The notes beneath the pieces were generated by a model. The model saw only the letters and a list, made by a program, of their open reading frames with translations, searched no databases and was not told the origin of the DNA. Position numbers and translations under genes: made by a program. Of a stretch of DNA of 42,302 nt, positions 37,506 to 42,302 are shown one piece after another; within the stretch, counting starts at the first letter, position 1, and each line of letters starts with the position of its first letter. Source of the DNA: a virus; IMG/VR virus record IMGVR_UViG_3300047470_000061, positions 1 to 42,302 of that record, one strand, 5' to 3'.

Positions 37506-37691
37506 ATGTACGATCCGAAGAACCGGCCCCGCCATCCGGTGCATGTCGCCGAGCTGAACGACGCCCAAGCCCTCCGCGGTCTAGTCTCCGCGATGGACGA
37601 GAAGCTTGACGAGCTAACCACCGCCGGCTGCCGGTCGGGTGTCATGCACGCCCGGGCCATCCTCATAGGGACGATCAAGGCCACCATCTAA
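37506..37691 (+). CDS. Small hypothetical protein
   Basis: A 61-residue ORF with ACGGAGGGG before ATG. It is helical (ALRGLVSAMDEKLDELTTAG) and has one cysteine. Function unknown. It ends directly before the structured RNA region. Confidence 0.66.
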   Translation: MYDPKNRPRHPVHVAELNDAQALRGLVSAMDEKLDELTTAGCRSGVMHARAILIGTIKATI

Positions 37692-37695
37692 GTTT

Positions 37696-37793
37696 CCTCT
37701 CGCGTGGTCAAGCGTTTAAGCCGTGATGTGGCTTAGCCTTTCCACGCCTCGCAAGCCGCGGCCTGCTCAGCCATAGAGCTGCCACGCGAGAGG
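37696..37793 (+). ncRNA. Structured RNA closed by a perfect 12-bp stem
   Basis: CCTCTCGCGTGG (37696-37707) pairs perfectly with CCACGCGAGAGG (37782-37793) over 74 bases. Inside, TTAAGCC (37716-37722) pairs with GGCTTAG (37730-37736), and CAGC (37768-37771) with GCTG (37778-37781), directly next to the closing stem. The result is a multi-branched fold of about 98 bases without an ORF. No known RNA family is recognised. Confidence 0.5.
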
Positions 37794-37836
37794 GATTAAT
37801 GTCCGCGACCATGCGCGGCTCAACAAGTACATGGAC

Positions 37837-37941
37837 GGGCAGGAAAGATATGCCGCAGGGGGACCTAGCGAAACCCTGAGGACAGCGGGTGCAAATCCCG
37901 CACTGCCCACTGACGGCGAACACCCCCGAAGACTTAGCGCC
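37837..37941 (+). ncRNA. Cobalamin-riboswitch-like RNA upstream of the phosphoesterase gene
   Basis: The segment GCGGG-TGCAAAT-CCCGC (37885-37901), then ACTGCCCACTGACGG and, ten bases on, CCCCCGAAGAC (37923-37933), follows the order of conserved parts of cobalamin riboswitches: GGTGnAAnTCC hairpin, C-T-G-n-C-C, C-A-C-T-G-A, CGG, and a C-C-G-A-A-G-A box. Upstream CAGGG (37856-37860) pairs with CCCTG (37874-37878). The layout is closest to compact cobalamin-II types. The identification is from memory of the consensus and is not verified. A tRNA-like acceptor pairing (GGGCAG/CTGCCC) also exists. Confidence 0.4.
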
Positions 37942-38004
37942 ACGAGCGCCAAAAGCGGGCAGAGCCAGTAGTCGTCTATTTCATCCCCTGAGCAAGGAGT
38001 CCTA

Positions 38005-39246
38005 ATGCTGTGCAAGTACGGAGCCGCGTGGACGCCGAACACTGAGGCGATGACTTCCAGGCAGGCCGCGAAGTTCACCGGGATCAGCAAATCGGCTATC
38101 AATGACCACCGGGCCGGGAAATGCGCTTGCGACAAAGCCAAGGGCATTCCTGCCGGCGAGTCTGAGACGCACAACCCGGACGGGTCAAGCTCCTACTCAC
38201 GGTTCAGCGAAGCGCCGTGGGGTCATGACGACTACCGGGCGTTCATCGCTTCCAAGGGTCAGGACCCGGACAAGGTCACCTTCACTTGGGGCTGGACCTC
38301 GAACCCTGGTGGCGGCTTCTGGAATAAGCTAAATAACGTCCGGCCTATTGCTGGTTCTGATGACAAGTCTGAACAAGTGGACCTTCCTGCACTCTACGCC
38401 GCTGCTAAGCACGCCACCCCGACGCCCAAGCCTCCCTACGAGGAACGCGCAACGGTCATCGTCTGGGCGGATCCTCAGATTGGCAAGACCGGCTCCCGCG
38501 GCGGCACTGCCGATCTGATCGAACGCTCAACGGTCATCCGTAAGAAGTTGGACGAGCTGCTTGCTGAGCGCAACCCGTCGCAGATCCTTATCGCTGATGC
38601 TGGCGACGGGATTGAGGGTTTCGAGTCTGGTGGCAACCCCATGTTTACGAACGACCTCAGCCTGTCGGGCCAGCTCGACACGTACGGCACTGAGCTGTTC
38701 GAGTACATCAACCTGGCGCACGCTTACGCGCCTGTCACGGTTGCTGGCATTCCCTCGAATCACGCTGCTTGGCGTTGTGGCAAGCAGAACCTTGGGCGTC
38801 CGAGCGACGACCTTGGGCTGTTCATGCACAAGCAGGTTGAGAAGGTCACCGACGCATCCGGGATGAACGTCTCATGGGTCAAGCCTGCCGAGTACGACGA
38901 GAGCGTGTCCGTGGACTTCTACGGCACGAAGATCGGCGTGGTGCACGGCAATCAGTTCGGACCCGGACAAGCCGTCACCTGGTGGCAGAAGCAGGCTTTT
39001 GGTGCACAAGCTGCTGCTGCTGCCGACGTTCTCGTTCACGGTCACTACCACTCGTTCTCCGCCTCGGTTGCTGGACGTAACCCCGCCAGCGGGCGCCAAC
39101 GCTACTGCCTCGGCGCACCCACACTCGACAACGGATCCGACTGGTTCCGGCAAACACAAGGCCGCGACTCCGATCCCGGCTTGATGGTCTTCGACGTTAC
39201 TGGCAACGGGTTCGACCTTTCGTCGCTGACCATCCTCACCGCATGA
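38005..39246 (+). CDS. Metallophosphoesterase with N-terminal HTH
   Basis: A 413-residue calcineurin-like phosphoesterase. The ATG at 38005 has CAAGGAG upstream. Residues 16-40 look like an HTH (MTSRQAAKFTGISKSAINDH). Metal-site motifs are in order: D156-P-Q, G-D201, N252-H253, H314 and G-H347-x-H349. Phage relatives sit near DNA metabolism or late genes and may be DNA nucleases or phosphatases; the substrate is unknown. It is first in its operon, downstream of the structured RNA region, so RNA-level control of its expression is plausible. Confidence 0.85.
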   Translation: MLCKYGAAWTPNTEAMTSRQAAKFTGISKSAINDHRAGKCACDKAKGIPAGESETHNPDGSSSYSRFSEAPWGHDDYRAFIASKGQDPDKVTFTWGWTSNPGGGFWNKLNNVRPIAGSDDKSEQVDLPALYAAAKHATPTPKPPYEERATVIVWADPQIGKTGSRGGTADLIERSTVIRKKLDELLAERNPSQILIADAGDGIEGFESGGNPMFTNDLSLSGQLDTYGTELFEYINLAHAYAPVTVAGIPSNHAAWRCGKQNLGRPSDDLGLFMHKQVEKVTDASGMNVSWVKPAEYDESVSVDFYGTKIGVVHGNQFGPGQAVTWWQKQAFGAQAAAAADVLVHGHYHSFSASVAGRNPASGRQRYCLGAPTLDNGSDWFRQTQGRDSDPGLMVFDVTGNGFDLSSLTILTA

Positions 39247-39302
39247 CCTACCTGCTCCTGTTCTGCTGGTTCCTGTTTTGCCTAGGCTGCCTCAAGGAGT
39301 GA
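39243..39302 (+). CDS. 19-residue hydrophobic microprotein
   Basis: MTYLLLFCWFLFCLGCLKE: a single membrane-spanning segment with three cysteines. The ATG overlaps the phosphoesterase stop (ATGA). The ribosome binding site of the next gene (AAGGAG) lies inside its last codons, so it may also serve as a coupling ORF. Confidence 0.5.
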   Translation: MTYLLLFCWFLFCLGCLKE

Positions 39303-39304
39303 GA

Positions 39305-39472
39305 ATGCGCCTATACAACGCGCTCGTTGAAATGATCGAGGCCCGCGCCGAACACATCCGCGAAGTCACCGCCACCGTAGCCCTCGGCAAATACGCCGAA
39401 GGCTACAAAGACGCGCTTGAAGACTCCAACGACTTCGAGGTCGTCTACATAGACGAAACCGAAGAAGACTGA
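39305..39472 (+). CDS. Small acidic protein
   Basis: A 55-residue ORF with AAGGAG before ATG 39305. MRLYNALVEMIEARAEHIRE is helical and the C-terminus is acidic (E-T-E-E-D). Function unknown. Confidence 0.66.
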   Translation: MRLYNALVEMIEARAEHIREVTATVALGKYAEGYKDALEDSNDFEVVYIDETEED

Positions 39473-39640
39473 TTAAACAACATCAGTCACTAATGACTGA
39501 CCGAATAGGCGCCGCTACCGCCTGGATGGTTGGAACAAAGAATAGGAACGACTCGTAGGAGGCGTCATCTCCCGCGCAGGGTTACAGCGCAGGCCGCTCG
39601 TCGCGATGACGCCGGCACACTAACTTACTAAGGAGATCGC
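39473..39640 (+). other. 168-base leader region of the right-end tail operon
   Basis: No gene is supported. It contains a CAGTCA-ctaa-TGACTG hairpin (39483-39498) and an 8-bp inverted repeat GGCGTCAT (39561-39568) / ATGACGCC (39606-39613) enclosing GCGC-agggttaca-GCGC. The first stem could be a terminator-like or operator element, the second a leader RNA structure. AAGGAG near 39630 serves the next gene. A late promoter would be expected here but no clear -35/-10 pair was found. Confidence 0.4.
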
Positions 39641-39985
39641 ATGGCTGTTCAGACAGTGGGCGAGAGGAACAGCCTCGCCACGAAGTACGGTACCGACGCC
39701 CCATACGCCGCGCTCTACACGACCGCACCCGGCGCGACCGCCGGCACTGAGGTGACAGGCGGCACGCCCGCCTACGCACGCAAAGCCGTCGCTTGGGGTG
39801 CTGCTTCCAACGGCGCCATCACAGCTACCGCAACGTTCGACGTACCGGCAGGCGTGACCATCGTCGGCGCTGGCCTTCACAGTGCAGCGACCGCCGGGAC
39901 ATACCTTGACGGCGCAGCGGTCACCTCGCAGGCGTTCGCCTCCCAGGGCACGTACACGATCACCTTCACATACACGCAGTCATAA
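39641..39985 (+). CDS. Tail fibre-associated protein
   Basis: A 114-residue beta-rich protein with AAGGAGATCGC before ATG. MAVQTVGERNSLATKYGTDA, Y-A-A-L-Y-T-T-A-P-G, G-G-T-P-A-Y-A-R-K and a final Y-T-I-T-F-T-Y are characteristic of a small tail protein family often encoded beside fibre genes. It may be a fibre adaptor or decoration. Confidence 0.75.
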   Translation: MAVQTVGERNSLATKYGTDAPYAALYTTAPGATAGTEVTGGTPAYARKAVAWGAASNGAITATATFDVPAGVTIVGAGLHSAATAGTYLDGAAVTSQAFASQGTYTITFTYTQS

Positions 39986-39996
39986 GGGGGTAGTCC

Positions 39997-41712
39997 GTGG
40001 CCGTTACAGCACTGTTCGGCCCGGGCAACTCCACCACAGCATCCTCCGCCGCCGCATCCACCCTCAGTGTCGCGAAGCCCGCGAACGTTGCTGACGGCGA
40101 CCTGCTCGTGGCGGTGGCGTTCTCACAGTTCGCCACAGGGACAGTCACCTCCGCCCCAGCGGGCTGGACCCTGATCGCAGGGACCACGTTCACCGCCAAG
40201 TCCGGCGGCGTCTATTACAAGGCGATCCCGTCCGCTGCGGCTGAGGCTCCGACCACGTACTCGTGGACGTTCTCAGGGTCCGGCAGGATCGCGCTAGACG
40301 TGTTCCGTGTTACTGGGGCGTCCCAGTCGAACCCGGTTGATGCTGTGGGAACGATGGCGGTTCAGGGCGTCGGGAACACCACCATCCCGTCCGTGACCGC
40401 CGTCGCCGCTAACGCACTACTCGTCGGTGTGGCGTACTGGAACAACTCGAACACGACCGTCTCGATTGTGACGCCCGGTGCGGGCATGACGGACGGCGAG
40501 CAGGTCGCATCCCCCACGACCGGCTCCACGTCCGGTATTGACGTCGCCTACCAGCAGCTCAACACCTCAGGCGCCACGGGTACACGGCTGTTCACCTTCA
40601 ACCCGGCGGCGGCTACAAGCGCGGGCATCATGTTTACCCTCGCCCCGCAACCGGTCGCCAACTTCACCGGCTCCGGCACCCTAACCGTAACGGGCAAGGC
40701 GAACACGTCCGGGTCAGTAGCGTTCACCGGCACCGGCACCCTTAGCATCACCGCCGGCCTGTCCTACAACAGCCCGGCAAACCTGACAGGCTCCGGGGCG
40801 CTCACCACCAGCGCAACAGCCAGCGTAAACGGTACAGCCACACTCGCCGGCTCAGGTTCCCTCACCGCACGTAAGCCCGGCCCGCTCGACACCTGGCTCC
40901 AACAGCCCACACTCTACGTCGCGCACCGCGGCGGCTCAGCGGACTGGCCCGAAGAAACGCTTTATGCGTACACGCAGGCAGCAGCATGGGCCAACGCCGC
41001 AACGCTCGCCCTCGAATGCTCCGTGTGGATGTCCTCGGATGGCGTGTTCGTCGCCTCCCACGACCAAACCACAGGCCGGATCTTCAACGGCACGTCCTAC
41101 GACATCAACGTCACACCGTGGGCGACACTCTCCACCCTCACCACCAAAGTCGGCGGCTACCCCATTGCCCGCCTCGACAACCTGCTCCCCGCATTCCCCG
41201 ACCGTGCATGGTTCGTGGAAAACAAGGGATCCTCGGGTATCACGGCGTTCTTCAACCTCCTCGACGCTAACGGCGGACCAGCCAGGATCGTGTCGAAGCA
41301 GCCAGCCAACAACATCACCGTCAACGCTGAAGCCCGCAATCGCGGGTACAAGACGTGGGGCTACTACTTCGACGCAGACACGCCCACCATCGCGGCCACA
41401 CAGTCGCGTTGGGACATGCTCGGTGAAGACTATGCGGCATCTGCGGCGTCATGGGCTGAGGTCAAGTCCTACGGCAAGCCCGTACTCGCCCACATTGTAG
41501 ACACCGCGCCGCACAAGACCTTGGCAGCGTCCTACAGTCCGGCAGGTTACATGGCGTCCGGGGTGCAAGAAGTCGTGCCGCAAACACCGGCAACGGCAGG
41601 GCTCGCAGGGTCAGGAGCACTGACGGCAGCGGGCACAATGTACGTCGCACCATCCGTCGACATCACCGTGACAGCCACACTAGAACCGCGCAGATGGGCA
41701 GGAACGCTATGA
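39997..41712 (+). CDS. Tail fibre with GDPD-like phosphodiesterase domain
   Basis: A 571-residue protein with GTG start. Residues 1-220 are a beta domain of fibre type. Residues 220-300 contain repeated G-S-G-x-L-T strands. Residues about 305-525 are a glycerophosphodiester phosphodiesterase-like TIM barrel: A-H310-R-G-G, P-E-E-T, E340-C-S, S-H355-D. It probably attacks teichoic-acid-like host polymers. In GDPD enzymes the third motif is usually E-x-D; here it is E-C-S, and E-N-T is E-E-T, so activity or metal use may be altered. A further G-S-G-A-L-T repeat ends the protein. Confidence 0.83.
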   Translation: MAVTALFGPGNSTTASSAAASTLSVAKPANVADGDLLVAVAFSQFATGTVTSAPAGWTLIAGTTFTAKSGGVYYKAIPSAAAEAPTTYSWTFSGSGRIALDVFRVTGASQSNPVDAVGTMAVQGVGNTTIPSVTAVAANALLVGVAYWNNSNTTVSIVTPGAGMTDGEQVASPTTGSTSGIDVAYQQLNTSGATGTRLFTFNPAAATSAGIMFTLAPQPVANFTGSGTLTVTGKANTSGSVAFTGTGTLSITAGLSYNSPANLTGSGALTTSATASVNGTATLAGSGSLTARKPGPLDTWLQQPTLYVAHRGGSADWPEETLYAYTQAAAWANAATLALECSVWMSSDGVFVASHDQTTGRIFNGTSYDINVTPWATLSTLTTKVGGYPIARLDNLLPAFPDRAWFVENKGSSGITAFFNLLDANGGPARIVSKQPANNITVNAEARNRGYKTWGYYFDADTPTIAATQSRWDMLGEDYAASAASWAEVKSYGKPVLAHIVDTAPHKTLAASYSPAGYMASGVQEVVPQTPATAGLAGSGALTAAGTMYVAPSVDITVTATLEPRRWAGTL

Positions 41713-41966
41713 GATACGAACGCGAATCCATAGAGTTCCAACCCATCACAGTCACAGTGGATGGGGCCGTGGTTACGACCGGGGTTACGTTCGCCATAAC
41801 ACCGAATGGTACCCGCCCCCTCGCTTACTCCACCCCCACCATGCTAGGTGGCAAGGCGGGGGTCATGGTGCAAGGCCTACAGCCGGGCGTCTACAACGTA
41901 TGGGCCAAGGTTGCCAGCACGCCCGAGACTGTGGTCGTCAACTGCGGGCCCATCGTTGTCACCTAA
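41709..41966 (+). CDS. Small beta-rich protein after the fibre gene
   Basis: An 85-residue protein, ATGA overlap with the fibre gene. It contains TVDGAVVTTGVTFAITPNGT, G-K-A-G-V-M-V-Q-G-L-Q-P-G-V-Y-N-V-W-A-K, an Ig-like beta-sandwich pattern. It is likely to be a fibre or head decoration protein; the exact role is unknown. Confidence 0.72.
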   Translation: MRYERESIEFQPITVTVDGAVVTTGVTFAITPNGTRPLAYSTPTMLGGKAGVMVQGLQPGVYNVWAKVASTPETVVVNCGPIVVT

Positions 41967-42265
41967 TGACAACATCGCGCACAGGAACGTCCACATGGAA
42001 GCGTGTACGTGAGCAAGCGTTACGGCGCGACAAACGCAACGGCGTCACTCACTGCCGACACTGCAAGGTGTTGCTCGACTACGTCAACGGTCGAACACCA
42101 TCAAGCGCCGAACCCGATCACCTCATCCCATGGTCAATGGGCGGCAAAGACCATGCGGACAACCTCGAAACGATTTGCAGGCAATGCAACCAGTCCAAAG
42201 GGCATCGAAACGCTCCGAAACCAAAAACGGTTGCAAAACCCGTCAAGACCAGCCGGAAATGGTGA
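41966..42265 (+). CDS. HNH endonuclease at the cos end
   Basis: A 99-residue protein starting on the previous stop (TAATGA). It has paired cysteines C-R-H-C and C-R-Q-C and the HNH core E-P-D-H-L-I-P-W-S-M-G-G-K-D-H-A-D-N-L. HNH proteins of this type encoded beside terminase genes (as in HK97) stimulate cos cleavage by TerL. After circularisation this gene lies directly upstream of the small terminase, matching that arrangement. Confidence 0.9.
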   Translation: MTTSRTGTSTWKRVREQALRRDKRNGVTHCRHCKVLLDYVNGRTPSSAEPDHLIPWSMGGKDHADNLETICRQCNQSKGHRNAPKPKTVAKPVKTSRKW

Positions 42266-42302
42266 CCGGGGCACCACCCCCTCCCCCCACCCCGTCTTCG
42301 CT
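42266..42302. other. Right genome end, pyrimidine-rich, candidate cos
   Basis: After the HNH stop comes a C-rich stretch (CACCCCCTCCCCCCACCCC) and then GTCTTCGCT, whose last six bases mirror the first six of the window. A packaging end is inferred. No direct terminal repeat is seen. Confidence 0.5.

Noticed and set aside
37837-37909. A tRNA-like gene (GGGCAG/CTGCCC acceptor with a GCGGG-TGCAAAT-CCCGC T-arm)
   Set aside because: No D-arm and no 7-base anticodon loop can be drawn; the only middle stem (CAGGG/CCCTG) has a 13-base loop, and the T-loop lacks TTC.
39526-39558. A 10-codon ORF in the right-end leader
   Set aside because: It has no credible ribosome binding site and no further support.
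1-42302. CRISPR arrays and insertion sequences
   Set aside because: No regularly spaced repeats with unique spacers, and no transposase gene or terminal inverted repeats of an IS were seen.

Overview
The window looks like one complete temperate siphovirus genome. Head, tail, lysis, lysogeny and replication modules follow one another without a break. The first gene past the left end is the small terminase, and the last gene is an HNH nuclease of the kind that sits beside cos. The two ends carry inverted hexamers (AGCGAA at 1-6, TTCGCT at 42297-42302). High GC, frequent GTG/TTG starts, ATGA/GTGA overlaps, an r1t-type holin, NrdH-like redoxin, a DUF7455-type protein and a TerL/portal/MuF series of actinophage type point to an actinobacterial host, most likely Arthrobacter or a relative. 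The host is inference.

Layout. 48-7702: DNA packaging and head (TerS, TerL, portal, MuF, scaffold, capsid, connectors, tail terminator, major tail protein). 7791-15022: tail (two chaperones joined by a -1 frameshift, a tape measure with an M23 peptidase domain, baseplate and minor tail proteins). 15138-16780: lysis (membrane proteins, amidase endolysin, holin). 16866-19418: an SGNH-hydrolase tail protein and a LamG-like tail protein, ended by a bidirectional terminator. 19557-24351: lysogeny block on the minus strand (tyrosine integrase, two small genes, ImmA-type peptidase, repressor). A plus-strand DNA methyltransferase cassette (21536-23217) is inserted in it. A candidate attP lies at 21268-21478: a tRNA 3' end flanked by phased arm repeats. 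24657-37691: the rightward early region, starting with a Cro-like protein and an excisionase-like protein, then many tiny overlapping ORFs, RecE-like nuclease, SSB, a 5-cytosine methylase, a replication initiator that appears to contain the origin, RusA, an HNH-AP2 nuclease and a second beta-class methylase. 37692-38004: a 313-base gap rich in RNA structure. 38005-42265: phosphoesterase, microproteins, a second tail-fibre group including a GDPD-like enzyme, and the terminal HNH nuclease.

How it fits together. One DNA signal unites the genome: TCACTG-N4-TCACTG-N8-CAGTRR. It occurs eight times, always at or next to an operon boundary, in the plus orientation. Related half-sites (TTACTG, CTACTG, CAGTAG) cluster between the divergent repressor and Cro-like genes. 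I infer a phage-wide regulon controlled by the phage's own repressor or Cro, or by an activator. Tail-fibre genes at the right end face the cos junction and should be transcribed with the terminase after circularisation.

Most interesting items: the repeated TCACTG operator family; 10-12 bp iterons and 14-bp tandem repeats inside the replication initiator gene that are read in different frames, so are conserved as DNA; a cobalamin-II-riboswitch-like RNA at about 37837-37941 preceded by a separate junction-like RNA closed by a perfect 12-bp stem; and two apparently leaderless transcripts with identical -10 to ATG spacing.
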